Below are positions 48,721 to 57,060 of a stretch of 64,000 bases of DNA, in pieces (the first letter of the stretch is position 1; every line of letters starts with the position of its first letter). The position numbers and the translations under genes were made by a program. The notes under the pieces are model-generated. The model did not search any database. It saw nothing but the letters and a program-made list of their open reading frames with translations, and was not told the DNA's origin. Origin of the DNA: Flavobacterium crassostreae (GTDB taxonomy: Bacteria; Bacteroidota; Bacteroidia; Flavobacteriales; Flavobacteriaceae); assembly GCF_001831475.1 (NCBI RefSeq), contig NZ_CP017688.1:1736001-1800000 (forward strand), read 5' to 3'.

Positions 48721-49041
48721 TTATAGTTTTGCTATATATACCCAAATAGTTTGGTTGGGCGCTAGGGCTACTTGGGTGCGTTTATAAAATTTTCCTTCGT
48801 AGGTGTCTGCCAATTGTAATTCGGATAGGCTCAGGCTATAGATCATACCACTAACGCTGTCTTGGGGGTTTTGGCTTGGCTCAATAATGGGGTAGGGTTC
48901 CATTCCAAATTCTTCTTCAATTTTGATTTCTTTAAGGATATAGCCTTGTAGGGTTTCGGGGGTTCCGGTTAGGGTTCTGCCAAAAATTTTTTCTTGGACG
49001 TCTATGTCTTTTAAAGTTCCGTAAGCGAATAATTTTTCCAT
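48721..49041 (-). CDS. Gamma-glutamylcyclotransferase-fold protein (AIG2-like)
   Basis: 106 aa, a short single-domain member of the GGCT/AIG2 (YtfP-like) fold. The phosphate-like binding loop FAYGTLKD is at residues 5-12, and the conserved acidic residue that serves as catalytic acid in the family is visible in LADTYEGKFYKR (about 77-88). Predicted to act on gamma-glutamyl compounds, though most short members are uncharacterised. It lies inside the trp operon between trpB and trpA (39 nt before trpA), where it has no obvious tryptophan role; probably an insertion event. Confidence 0.82.
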   Translation of the reverse strand: MEKLFAYGTLKDIDVQEKIFGRTLTGTPETLQGYILKEIKIEEEFGMEPYPIIEPSQNPQDSVSGMIYSLSLSELQLADTYEGKFYKRTQVALAPNQTIWVYIAKL

Positions 49042-49101
49042 GCTTTTTGTTTTTTTTTGAATTTAAATGGAATACCTCATCTGTAGTGTTTGCTTTGCGT
49101 T

Positions 49102-49170
49102 AGGGATGGTAGCGGCATCCTTTTTGTCCCTTTTTGGAGGGACAAAAAGATATAGCGTACAGCCCGACCC
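49102..49170 (-). repeat. Interspersed hairpin element, copy D
   Basis: On the minus strand it begins GGGTCGGGCTGTACGCTATA and ends AAGGATGCCGCTACCATCCC. The centre is a TTTTTGTCCCTCC/GGGACAAAAA stem. Lies between trpB and the GGCT gene. A 9-bp hairpin (49173-49196) precedes it. Confidence 0.75.
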
Positions 49171-49172
49171 TT

Positions 49173-49196
49173 TTGTCCTGATTTTTTTCAGGACAA
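49173..49196. repeat. 9-bp hairpin adjoining repeat copy D
   Basis: TTGTCCTGA (49173-49181) / TCAGGACAA (49188-49196) with a T6 loop. Its TTGTCC word also occurs inside the central stem of copy D. Repeat copy E carries a 9-bp hairpin in the same relative place. Confidence 0.5.
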
Positions 49197-49236
49197 TGGG
49201 TAACGCGCTACTCTAAATGCTGCGCCAAGGGATGTG

Positions 49237-50418
49237 TTATAGTTTGAAATAATCAATGTAGGTGTTTAGGTCTTTGTCGCCGCGGCCCGAGAGGTTGATC
49301 ACTACAATGTCGTCTTTTTTGAATTTCATTTTGTCTAGTACGGCAAAGGCATGGGCGCTTTCTATGGCTGGAATTAGGCCTTCGAGTTTGGATAATTTTA
49401 AGCCCCAATCCATGGCTTCTGCGTCTGTGATGGATATAAACTGGGCTCTTCCGGTGGCGTACAAATTGGCGTGCATCGGGCCTACTCCGGGGTAGTCTAG
49501 GCCTGCGGATATGGAGTAGGGTTCTGTAATTTGTCCGTCTGTGGTTTGCATTAGTAGGGTTTTGCTTCCGTGGATTACGCCTACTTTTCCTAGGGCGGAG
49601 GTGGCGGCACTCTCTCCGGAGTCTACGCCTAAACCAGCGGCTTCGACGGCAATGATGTTCACGTCTGTTTGGTCCAGAAAATGGTAATAGGCTCCTGCGG
49701 CATTGCTTCCGCCTCCTACGCATGCAATTACGTAATCGGGGTTTTTTTGGCCTTCTTTTTCGAGTAATTGTTCTTGGATTTCTTTGGATATTACGGATTG
49801 AAAACGCGCTACCATATCTGGGTACGGATGTGGCCCGACTACGGATCCGATGATGTAGTAGGTGTCTACGGGGTTGTTGATCCAATCTCTAATGGCCTCG
49901 TTGGTGGCGTCTTTTAGGGTTTTGGAGCCCGAAAGTGCCGGACGTACTTCTGCTCCTAACATTTTCATGCGTGCTACATTGGGTGCTTGACGTTGGATGT
50001 CTACCTCGCCCATGTAGACGATGCATTCTAGACCCATTAGGGCACAAACGGTTGCGGTTGCTACGCCGTGTTGTCCGGCTCCGGTTTCGGCAATGATGCG
50101 TTTTTTGCCCAAACGTTTGGCTAGTAAAATTTGCCCTATGGTGTTGTTGACTTTGTGTGCACCGGTGTGGCACAAATCTTCTCTTTTGAGATATATTTTG
50201 GTTTGGTATTGTGCGGATAGACGTTCTGCAAAATACAAGGGAGTAGGCCGTCCTACGTAGTCTTTTAGGAGGGCATCAAATTCTGCTTGAAATTCAGGTT
50301 CGGCGGTTATTTTTAGATAATTATGACGCAATTCTTCTACATTTGGATATAACATTTCTGGAATGTAGGCTCCTCCAAATTCGCCGTAATAGCCTTTTTC
50401 GTTTACGTTGTATGACAT
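49237..50418 (-). CDS. trpB: Tryptophan synthase beta subunit
   Basis: 393-aa PLP enzyme condensing indole with serine. PLP-lysine Lys89 ([10 protein letters not shown]), catalytic Glu in AETGAGQHG, phosphate loop GGGSNA and Na+/K+ site region are all present. Of the TrpB1 type that pairs with TrpA. It starts 6 nt after the trpF stop, so is tightly coupled upstream; downstream, 195 nt with repeat copy D separate it from the GGCT gene. Confidence 0.98.
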   Translation of the reverse strand: MSYNVNEKGYYGEFGGAYIPEMLYPNVEELRHNYLKITAEPEFQAEFDALLKDYVGRPTPLYFAERLSAQYQTKIYLKREDLCHTGAHKVNNTIGQILLAKRLGKKRIIAETGAGQHGVATATVCALMGLECIVYMGEVDIQRQAPNVARMKMLGAEVRPALSGSKTLKDATNEAIRDWINNPVDTYYIIGSVVGPHPYPDMVARFQSVISKEIQEQLLEKEGQKNPDYVIACVGGGSNAAGAYYHFLDQTDVNIIAVEAAGLGVDSGESAATSALGKVGVIHGSKTLLMQTTDGQITEPYSISAGLDYPGVGPMHANLYATGRAQFISITDAEAMDWGLKLSKLEGLIPAIESAHAFAVLDKMKFKKDDIVVINLSGRGDKDLNTYIDYFKL

Positions 50419-50424
50419 CTTGTT

Positions 50425-51162
50425 TTATTTTTTGTGGTTGGTATGTTGGTAGGTGTTTAGGGTGTTTATTGCCTCTAAGCACCTGGATTTGTTTTTTAAT
50501 GCGGGTTCTGTTTCAAATTTGCTGTTAACGTCTATGGCGTAAACGGGCAATTTGGTTTTTAAAATTTTAGAAACAGCATCCATTTGGTCAAGACCGATGC
50601 CGCCACTTAGAAAGAAGGGTTTGGTGGAGGGATAGTTCTCTAGCATTTTCCAGTCAAAGCTGGTTCCGTTGCCCCCGGGCAATTTGCCTTTGGTATCAAA
50701 AAGGAAATAGTCACAGAGGGGTTCAAAGGGTTTGAGTGCGTTAAAATCAAAGGTTTCTAATACAGAAAATACTTTGATTATTTGGATATTTTTTGGTAGG
50801 GTTTTTTGTAATTCAGTACAATAAGCCACGGATTCGTTGCCATGTAATTGCACGGCTTGCAAATGGTATTGGTTTACTTTTTGGAGAATGTTTGGTATGG
50901 TTTCTTGAACAAAAACGCCTGTTTTTTGGATGCTTTTGGGCAATTCAGGCAGCACTCCATCAAAATACCGTGCTGATTTTTCCCAAAATATAAATCCCAT
51001 ATAATCGGGTTGGAGTGCCGCTATTTCAAGAATGTTTTCCGGGTATTTCATGCCACAGATTTTTATCTTCACGGTAGTGGGTTTTTTTGCTGGGGTGCAG
51101 TGGGTATCTTGGGTTGGGTTTGTCATGGCGTTTTGGTTTGCTGTGCGTTGTTTTTTATCCAA
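50425..51162 (-). CDS. trpF: Phosphoribosylanthranilate isomerase
   Basis: Amadori isomerase of tryptophan synthesis. Signature blocks: KIKICGMK with the catalytic Cys, QLHGNE, the phosphate loop DTKGKLPGGNGTSFDW, FLSGGIG, and the catalytic Asp in AIDVNSKFE. The 245-aa frame has a polar, low-complexity extension of about 30 residues before KIKICGMK; the true start may be Met13 (51126). It begins 16 nt after the trpC stop and ends 6 nt before trpB. Confidence 0.95.
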   Translation of the reverse strand: MDKKQRTANQNAMTNPTQDTHCTPAKKPTTVKIKICGMKYPENILEIAALQPDYMGFIFWEKSARYFDGVLPELPKSIQKTGVFVQETIPNILQKVNQYHLQAVQLHGNESVAYCTELQKTLPKNIQIIKVFSVLETFDFNALKPFEPLCDYFLFDTKGKLPGGNGTSFDWKMLENYPSTKPFFLSGGIGLDQMDAVSKILKTKLPVYAIDVNSKFETEPALKNKSRCLEAINTLNTYQHTNHKK

Positions 51163-51178
51163 AAAAAAGATTTATGGG

Positions 51179-51964
51179 TTAAAGTGCTAGTTGCTCGATA
51201 AACTGAGTTGCTGCTTTGCCAGGGTTATCGGTTTTCATGAAATTTTCGCCTATCAAAAACCCTTTGTAACCATAGGGTTTTAATTCTTGGATGGCTTTTA
51301 TAGAACTGATGCCGCTTTCGGATACTTTGACAAATTCATCCGGAATTTGGGCTGCTAGTTGTTTGCTGAAATCCAAACTTACTTCAAAGGTTTTTAAATT
51401 TCGGTTGTTTACTCCAATCAGGTCTAAGCTGGGCATGATGGATTTTTCTAGTTCTTCTAGATTGTGTATCTCTAGTAAGACTTCGAGACCTAAATTTTTG
51501 GCAAATTCAGATAATGCTTTGATTTCTGGGCGTGTTAAAACGGCAGCGATTAACAAAATCAAATCGGCTCCATGTGCTTTGGCCTCTAAGATTTGGTACT
51601 CGTCTACAATAAATTCTTTGCGTAATAACGGCATGTTTACCGAGGCTCTTGCTAGGAGCAAATCGTCCAAGGAACCACCAAAGTATTTGCCATCTGTTAA
51701 AACAGAAATGCCGCAGGCACCCGCATTTTGATAGCCTTTGACTACTTCTTCTACGGTAAAACCGTGGTTGATTACGGATTTGGAAGGCGAACGACGTTTG
51801 TGTTCTGCAATGATTCCGGTAGTGCTGTTTTTTAAATTTTGGCGTAACGAAATGGTCTTTTTCTCAAAAAAAACGGAGGCTTCTAATTGCGAAACCGGAA
51901 TGATGGATTTTTTGAGAAGGACTTCTTGTTTTTTATCCACGATTATTTTATCGAGTATGTTCAT
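51179..51964 (-). CDS. trpC: Indole-3-glycerol phosphate synthase
   Basis: 261-aa TIM barrel closing the indole ring from CdRP. The family start MNILDKIIVDKKQEV, IIAEHKRRSPSKS (catalytic Lys region), LTDGKYFGGSLDDL, LRKEFIVDEYQI, IGVNNRNLKTF and SESGIS are all visible. Monofunctional, not fused to TrpF. It starts 91 nt after the trpD stop. Confidence 0.97.
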   Translation of the reverse strand: MNILDKIIVDKKQEVLLKKSIIPVSQLEASVFFEKKTISLRQNLKNSTTGIIAEHKRRSPSKSVINHGFTVEEVVKGYQNAGACGISVLTDGKYFGGSLDDLLLARASVNMPLLRKEFIVDEYQILEAKAHGADLILLIAAVLTRPEIKALSEFAKNLGLEVLLEIHNLEELEKSIMPSLDLIGVNNRNLKTFEVSLDFSKQLAAQIPDEFVKVSESGISSIKAIQELKPYGYKGFLIGENFMKTDNPGKAATQFIEQLAL

Positions 51965-52055
51965 TGTTTTAGTATTTAAAGATTAAAAAACTTGCCATTT
52001 TGAAATCGATTTACAATTGTTCAGAAAACGGTGTCTTAATCTTTTAATTTTGTGT

Positions 52056-53048
52056 TTATTTACTTAACTCCTGTAATTTTTTCAATGCTTGCAATGCTTT
52101 TCCAGAAAGTAAACTTTCTTGGGCTTGGGCAAAACCTTCTAAAGGAGTGCACTTAGTAACGGTAACCAAGGCCATTGCGGCATTGGCACAAACAACATTG
52201 TTTTGGGCTTGGGTTCCGTTGCCAGATAGAATATCTGTAAAGATTTGTGCAGATTCTGTAATTGTTTTTCCGCCTTTTATGGCGCTTTGTGTTACACGAT
52301 CTACTCCAAAGGTTTCGTGGGTTAACATGCCTTCCATGTTGGGGGTAATTATTTTGGTTGGGCTAGTTAATGCTATTTCGTCATAGCCGTCTAAGGAGTG
52401 TAAAATAGTAAAATTTACATCCGTATTTTGGTATAAATAGGCGTACATACGGGCTAGTTCTAGGTTAAAAACGCCTACTAATTGGTTTTTAGGAAAAGAG
52501 GGGTTTACCATTGGACCTAACATATTAAAGAAGGTTTTTACGGCAAGTTCTTTGCGTATGGCTCCAACGTTTTTCATGGCTGGATGAAATAGGGGAGCGT
52601 GCAGTATGGTAATTCCGGCTTGATCGATACAACGTTCAATAAAATCTGGATTATTGCTGAATTTTACGCCTAGGTTTTCCATCACGTTGCTGGATCCCGA
52701 GATGGATGAAAGACCATAATTGCCGTGTTTGGCTACCTTTATTCCGGTTCCTGCTGTTACAAAGGATGCTAGTGTAGAAATATTAAAGGTGTCTTTTCCG
52801 TCTCCGCCAGTTCCGCATAAATCAATGGTATTGTAGGCAGATAAATCCACACGAACACATAGTTCTAAAAGGGCTTCTCGAAAACCTGCAAGCTCCGCAA
52901 TACTAATGCTACGCATCATGTAAACGGTTACAAATGCTGAAATTTGACTTGGGTTATAACTTCCGTTTGAAATATTTATTAATACATCTTTAGCTTCTTC
53001 TTTTGAAAGCGTTTCGTGACTAATTAATCGGTTTAATATATTTTTCAT
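52056..53048 (-). CDS. trpD: Anthranilate phosphoribosyltransferase
   Basis: 330 aa. Transfers phosphoribosyl from PRPP to anthranilate. PRPP-binding DLCGTGGDGKDTFNIST, KHGNYGLSSISGSSNVME and the anthranilate-site HPAMKNVGAIRKEL are intact. I place the start at ATG 53048: it is preceded by a strong Shine-Dalgarno-like GGGGGAGG, rare in this window; the frame could extend 4 codons to a TTG. Monofunctional, not fused to TrpG. An 80-nt gap with a small hairpin separates it from trpG. Confidence 0.97.
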   Translation of the reverse strand: MKNILNRLISHETLSKEEAKDVLINISNGSYNPSQISAFVTVYMMRSISIAELAGFREALLELCVRVDLSAYNTIDLCGTGGDGKDTFNISTLASFVTAGTGIKVAKHGNYGLSSISGSSNVMENLGVKFSNNPDFIERCIDQAGITILHAPLFHPAMKNVGAIRKELAVKTFFNMLGPMVNPSFPKNQLVGVFNLELARMYAYLYQNTDVNFTILHSLDGYDEIALTSPTKIITPNMEGMLTHETFGVDRVTQSAIKGGKTITESAQIFTDILSGNGTQAQNNVVCANAAMALVTVTKCTPLEGFAQAQESLLSGKALQALKKLQELSK

Positions 53049-53128
53049 AGCCTCCCCCAACCCTTCCGAAAGAAGGGAGCAACCTACTGGAGAAATAGGG
53101 TTTTAAATTTATATCGTCTTTTGGTCGT

Positions 53129-53758
53129 TTATTCCCCTCTGGGGTTTGGGCTATTGACCCAATTTTCTAACATTTTTTTGCCATTGGGTGTCAATACGCT
53201 TTCTGGATGAAATTGTACTCCTCGGACATCATAGGTCTTGTGGCGTAGGGACATGACTTGTCCGTTTTCGTCATACGACGTGGCTTCTAAGACCTCTGGA
53301 AGCTTAGGATCTACCACCCAAGAATGGTAGCGACCTACTTCAAATTGGGAGCCTAAACCTTCAAATAAAAGTTCGTCATTTACTACTGTTTTTACGTTGG
53401 TAGCAATTCCGTGGTATACCTTATCTAGGTTAGAAAGTGTGCCGCCGTATACCTCGCCAATGGCTTGTTGTCCGAGGCATACACCAAAAATGCTTTTGGT
53501 TGGACCGTACTTTTGGATCACAGCTTTTAGTAAGCCTGCTTCTTCGGGTATTCCGGGGCCTGGAGAGAGTAATATTTTGTCAAAATGAGCAATTTCTTCG
53601 AGGGTAAAGGCGTCGTTTCGGTACACAGTAACCTCGCAGTTTAAATCCTCTAAATAATGTACTAAATTGTAGGTAAAGCTATCGTAATTGTCTATGACTA
53701 AAACGGATTTCCTAATCTCAGATTGAGGAACTGTTGGAGTAGGTATATGGTTGTTCAT
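53129..53758 (-). CDS. trpG: Anthranilate synthase component II (glutamine amidotransferase)
   Basis: 209-aa class I glutamine amidotransferase supplying ammonia to TrpE. Catalytic Cys94 (GVCLGQQ), His and Glu in VQFHPES, and the oxyanion SPGPGIP are present. About 17 polar N-terminal residues precede the usual VLVIDNYDSFTYN start, so Met1 is possible but not certain. Second gene of the operon, 64 nt after trpE. Confidence 0.96.
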   Translation of the reverse strand: MNNHIPTPTVPQSEIRKSVLVIDNYDSFTYNLVHYLEDLNCEVTVYRNDAFTLEEIAHFDKILLSPGPGIPEEAGLLKAVIQKYGPTKSIFGVCLGQQAIGEVYGGTLSNLDKVYHGIATNVKTVVNDELLFEGLGSQFEVGRYHSWVVDPKLPEVLEATSYDENGQVMSLRHKTYDVRGVQFHPESVLTPNGKKMLENWVNSPNPRGE

Positions 53759-53822
53759 TGTTTTTTATTTTATCTTTTGTACTAATTGTTGCGCCATTAG
53801 CTGCGCTTTGTAACGCTAGAAG

Positions 53823-55223
53823 CTAGATGGTTTCGGCTAGATCTAATGCTGCGTTCAGGGCTCTTAGTTTGTTGTATACTTCTTGCATTTCGCTTTCTTC
53901 GTCTGAGCTGGCTACAATTCCGGCTCCTGCTTGCGAATGTAATTGGTGGTTTTTGCTCAAAAAGGTTCTAATCATTATGGCATGGTTAAAGTTACCTTCA
54001 AAATCCATAAAACCAATGGCACCACCATAAAAGTTTCGGTTTGTTTTTTCGTACTGTTCAATTAATTGCATGGCCCGGTGTTTGGGTGCTCCGCTGAGAG
54101 TTCCTGCCGGAAAAGTATCTGCAACTACTTGCATGGTGTTGGCTTTTTCATGCAAATGGCCGGTTACTTTAGATACTAAATGAATGACATGCGAAAAAAA
54201 TTGTACTTCTCTATAACGCTCCACTTGCACGTGATGCCCGTTGCGGCTCAAATCATTTCGAGCCAAGTCTACAAGCATTACGTGTTCGCTGTTTTCTTTT
54301 TTATCTACAGACAATTGTTTTGCAAGTACAGCATCTTTTTCGTCATCGCCAGTGCGTTTAAAGGTTCCTGCAATAGGATGGATTTCGGCCTTACGATCTT
54401 TGACAATTATTTGTGCTTCGGGCGAAGACCCAAAAATTTTGAAGTCTCCGTAGTCAAAAAAGAAGAGGTAAGGAGAGGGGTTGATACTTCTTAAGGCTCT
54501 GTAGACGTTAAATTCGTCTCCTTTGAAGCCTTGAGTAAATCTTCTGGACAAAACCAACTGAAATACATCCCCTCTAAAACAGTGTTTTTTGGCTAGAGTT
54601 ACGTTGTGTTTAAACTCTTGGTCTGTTAGGTTCGAAAAGCCTTCGCCGTCTTTATTAAATTTATATGTAGCAATGTTGCGAGATTGTAAGAGTTGCTCTA
54701 TCTCTGCAATATTATTGGTATCCTTTAGGCTATGGCAAAAGATATAGGCTTGATTTTTAAAATGATTAATAGCAATAATGTTTTGATAAACGGCATAATA
54801 GACATCTGGGATGGTATTGCTATTTTCTTTTTTGGCAATGTTGACTTTTTCAAAATAGCGCACGGCATCATAAGAAATGTACCCAAAAAGACCATTATTT
54901 ATAAATTTAAAATCATTTTTCTCGGATTTAAATTGACCAGAAAACGCTTGTATTATTTCCGGAATGTTGGTCTGTGGTGTGATTGTTTCTTTGGAGGTAC
55001 TTCCGTCTGGATAGCTTTTGTAAATAGTTTCGTTTTCTATTTTTATGGAAGCAATTGGATTGCAACAGATGTAAGAAAAACTATTGTCACTCCCATGATA
55101 ATCACTGCTCTCTAGCAACAAGCTGTTAGGGAATTTATCTCTTATTTTTAAATACACACTTACAGGAGTAATGGTGTCTGCGAGTATTTGTTTGTACTTT
55201 GTATTTAATGTAAATGATTTCAA
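53823..55223 (-). CDS. trpE: Anthranilate synthase component I
   Basis: 466-aa chorismate-utilising enzyme making anthranilate with TrpG. The N-terminal LLESS (residues 36-40) is the tryptophan feedback-binding motif, so end-product inhibition is expected. The C-terminal catalytic domain has FQLVLSRRF, YLFFFDYGDFKIFGSSPE, HPIAGTFKRTG, VDLARNDL, PAGTLSGAPKHRAM and QAGAGIVASSD. First structural gene of the operon; its expression is predicted to be controlled by the leader/attenuator at 55276-55398. Confidence 0.97.
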   Translation of the reverse strand: MKSFTLNTKYKQILADTITPVSVYLKIRDKFPNSLLLESSDYHGSDNSFSYICCNPIASIKIENETIYKSYPDGSTSKETITPQTNIPEIIQAFSGQFKSEKNDFKFINNGLFGYISYDAVRYFEKVNIAKKENSNTIPDVYYAVYQNIIAINHFKNQAYIFCHSLKDTNNIAEIEQLLQSRNIATYKFNKDGEGFSNLTDQEFKHNVTLAKKHCFRGDVFQLVLSRRFTQGFKGDEFNVYRALRSINPSPYLFFFDYGDFKIFGSSPEAQIIVKDRKAEIHPIAGTFKRTGDDEKDAVLAKQLSVDKKENSEHVMLVDLARNDLSRNGHHVQVERYREVQFFSHVIHLVSKVTGHLHEKANTMQVVADTFPAGTLSGAPKHRAMQLIEQYEKTNRNFYGGAIGFMDFEGNFNHAIMIRTFLSKNHQLHSQAGAGIVASSDEESEMQEVYNKLRALNAALDLAETI

Positions 55224-55275
55224 TTGGAATAAATTTTATGATTTGTAATTTATTGATGTAAAATTTTAAAAACAG

Positions 55276-55304
55276 AAAAGGCCTGTCGTGATGACAAGCC
55301 TTTT
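55276..55304 (-). terminator. trp attenuator terminator
   Basis: On the minus strand AAAAGGCTTGTC, loop ATCAC, GACAGGCCTTTT: a 12-bp stem with one G-U pair, then CTGTTTTT. It lies between the leader peptide and trpE. Its 5' arm is also part of the antiterminator (55285-55299 with 55335-55348). Confidence 0.85.
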
Positions 55305-55348
55305 TATATTTATATTAAAAATAATACTATAGGAGCTTAGTTCACGAC
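55285..55348 (-). promoter_or_regulatory. trp antiterminator
   Basis: RNA segment GUCGUGAACUAAGC (complement of 55335-55348) pairs with GCUUGUCAUCACGAC (complement of 55285-55299): 7 bp plus 4 bp around a small internal loop. This is exclusive with the terminator. The first segment begins at the last base of the leader stop codon, so a ribosome finishing the leader would mask it. Confidence 0.75.
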
Positions 55349-55398
55349 TATTGACGTAAAATGTTCCACCACCAAGTATTGTTTATTGTTGTTTTCAT
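55348..55398 (-). CDS. trpL: trp operon leader peptide
   Basis: A 16-residue peptide, MKTTINNTWWWNILRQ, with three consecutive TGG codons (complement of 55366-55374) and a TAG stop at 55350-55348. Ribosome stalling at the Trp codons when charged tRNA-Trp is scarce would leave the antiterminator free to form and let transcription reach trpE. The start is 5 nt downstream of the -7 box, so the mRNA is nearly leaderless. The peptide itself needs no function. Assigned from the sequence and its surroundings, by analogy with attenuators known in other bacteria. Confidence 0.88.
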   Translation of the reverse strand: MKTTINNTWWWNILRQ

Positions 55399-55402
55399 AA
55401 GA

Positions 55403-55434
55403 CAAATATATAAAAATAATTTTGTTTAGTACAA
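55403..55434 (-). promoter_or_regulatory. trp operon promoter
   Basis: Minus strand: TTG (55434-55432), 21 nt, TATATTTG (55410-55403), just upstream of the leader peptide ATG at 55398. Confidence 0.7.
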
Positions 55435-55503
55435 GGGTTTGTTTTAAAATTATATTTATTTTTTTAATTTGTTGTAACCAATGTTTTTGTACGTATTTTT
55501 TTT

Positions 55504-56781
55504 CTAATTACGACCAATCAAATTGTTCACTTTTACTCTAAAATCTGGAGTGGATCTAAGGCTTACATCTGTAAATAAATCTTTTTTCGGGATATCGGTA
55601 TATTCAATGGCAAAGGCATCGTTGCTGTACCAATTGTTGATTTCGGTATTGAACTCTTCTGCTTGGCTTACAATTTTACCCTTGCATCGGTTTACTGTTA
55701 TGTTGTTTAGGCTTATTCTGGCTAAGTTTGCAGAGAGATATTCTATTTTTTCGTCTAATAATATAAAAGGACTAAACCCAGAGATTACACAGTTGTTTAA
55801 ACTTAAATTACTTTTTTCTTTGATGTAGATAGATTCGCGCACCAAGCCTTGGTCATTTTCTTCCATGTTTATTAAAGTAATGTTGTTGGCATTTACTTTA
55901 GTCATTTTTTTGGTAAAATCTACATTATTGGGTTTGTCATACGAGTCAATTTCAAAACATCTAGAACCAGATATATCCGAAGAGTAAGGATGACGAATGG
56001 CTATACTGTTGTTTAGGTTAGCTTGTGCGCCTTGAGTAAAATCAAAATCATCATCGGTGGTTCGGTAAGAGATAAGGTTGTTTAAATTAACATCTCCACC
56101 ATAGCACTCAAAAGAATCGTCATTTGAAAAACTAATCTGAATATAGTCTAAAATGGTTTTTCTGCCCACACCTGCCATAGACAAACCATTTAGTTCTTTA
56201 TGAGCATTTAATTTTCGGCCAGAGTATTCTATGCGCACATATTTTAAGATTCCGGAGCTATCCCCTACATCCTCGCCGCCATAGTAGCTCATGGCTGGAT
56301 TTAAATTAAAATCTAAATAACCCATACCGCCAATTTTATTGATTGGTGCTTGTCCTAACAGTATAATTCCGCCCCAATCTCCAGGTCTTCTGGCTAGGGT
56401 GTTTTTGTTGGAAGTAAAAACAATAGGGTCAGTTTCATTACCCTCAGCTATAATTTTAGCACCCTTTGTAACCACTAAGGTACCACAGCTTTCTTGATCT
56501 CCTCGGATTACGGTTCCTGGTTCAATGGTTAAAACCGCATTGTTGGTAACGTATACAATGCCATTTAGGAGGTACGTATTTCTTTTGTATAGTTTCGTGT
56601 CTTTGGATATTACTCCGGTGATTATATCCGTGGCTTCGTTATAATCCGTGGTAGCAGGTTTAAAATTAGTCCAATTGTACATCCAGTTAGAAACACCAAA
56701 AATTCCTTTTGGTTGTTGTGCTGTTCCAATAAAATTAAAAAGTAAAATAATAACTACAGTAAATAGTGTTCTTTTCATCAT
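55504..56781 (-). CDS. Secreted parallel beta-helix protein
   Basis: 425 aa. Signal peptide (about 1-21, LFTVVIILLFNFIGTAQ). The remainder has a right-handed beta-helix-like pattern: AVLTIEPGTVIRGDQESCGT, GDWGGIILLGQAPIN, ILKYVRIEYSG, NDDSFECYGGDVNLNNLISY and SIYIKEKSNLSLNNCVISG. Such proteins are common on Bacteroidota surfaces, often as carbohydrate-binding or unknown exported proteins. There is no T9SS tail and no catalytic triad is evident. Single gene; a good promoter is at 56886-56917. It lies just upstream of the trp promoter on the same strand. Confidence 0.8.
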   Translation of the reverse strand: MMKRTLFTVVIILLFNFIGTAQQPKGIFGVSNWMYNWTNFKPATTDYNEATDIITGVISKDTKLYKRNTYLLNGIVYVTNNAVLTIEPGTVIRGDQESCGTLVVTKGAKIIAEGNETDPIVFTSNKNTLARRPGDWGGIILLGQAPINKIGGMGYLDFNLNPAMSYYGGEDVGDSSGILKYVRIEYSGRKLNAHKELNGLSMAGVGRKTILDYIQISFSNDDSFECYGGDVNLNNLISYRTTDDDFDFTQGAQANLNNSIAIRHPYSSDISGSRCFEIDSYDKPNNVDFTKKMTKVNANNITLINMEENDQGLVRESIYIKEKSNLSLNNCVISGFSPFILLDEKIEYLSANLARISLNNITVNRCKGKIVSQAEEFNTEINNWYSNDAFAIEYTDIPKKDLFTDVSLRSTPDFRVKVNNLIGRN

Positions 56782-56885
56782 AATTGTTTTTTTAATATTC
56801 CGGATTATTTAAAGGAATATTTGGGTTACGTTTTGTTAAGAAAATAACTATTAAGTAAATGTTTAATAGACTTGTTTTCTGGTCA

Positions 56886-56917
56886 CAAAATTAACGCTAT
56901 AGTGCGTATACCCTCAA
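56886..56917 (-). promoter_or_regulatory. Promoter of the beta-helix gene
   Basis: Minus strand: TTG (56917-56915), 21 nt, TAATTTTG (56893-56886), leaving a 5' untranslated region of about 100 nt. Confidence 0.6.
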
Positions 56918-56991
56918 TTTTTGGCATTATCAATAAGTTACTGTAATGTTAATTTTGTTTAGTAAGAATTAACATACATTATAAATAAAAA

Positions 56992-57032
56992 AAAACCACC
57001 CTAACAAATCTAAAATTTGTCAGGGTGGTTTT
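56992..57032 (-). terminator. marR-yceI terminator
   Basis: 11-bp outer stem AAAACCACCCT (56992-57002) / AGGGTGGTTTT (57022-57032) plus a 6-bp inner stem ACAAAT/ATTTGT; T-rich on the minus strand. 28 nt after the yceI stop. Confidence 0.85.
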
Positions 57033-57060
57033 AATCCAGAATAGTTGGTATAAGTACGTA

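Noticed and set aside
49253..50173. Arg/His-rich minus-strand frames of 210 and 94 codons inside trpB
   Set aside because: They are out-of-frame shadows of trpB with extreme composition; trpB itself is fully conserved.
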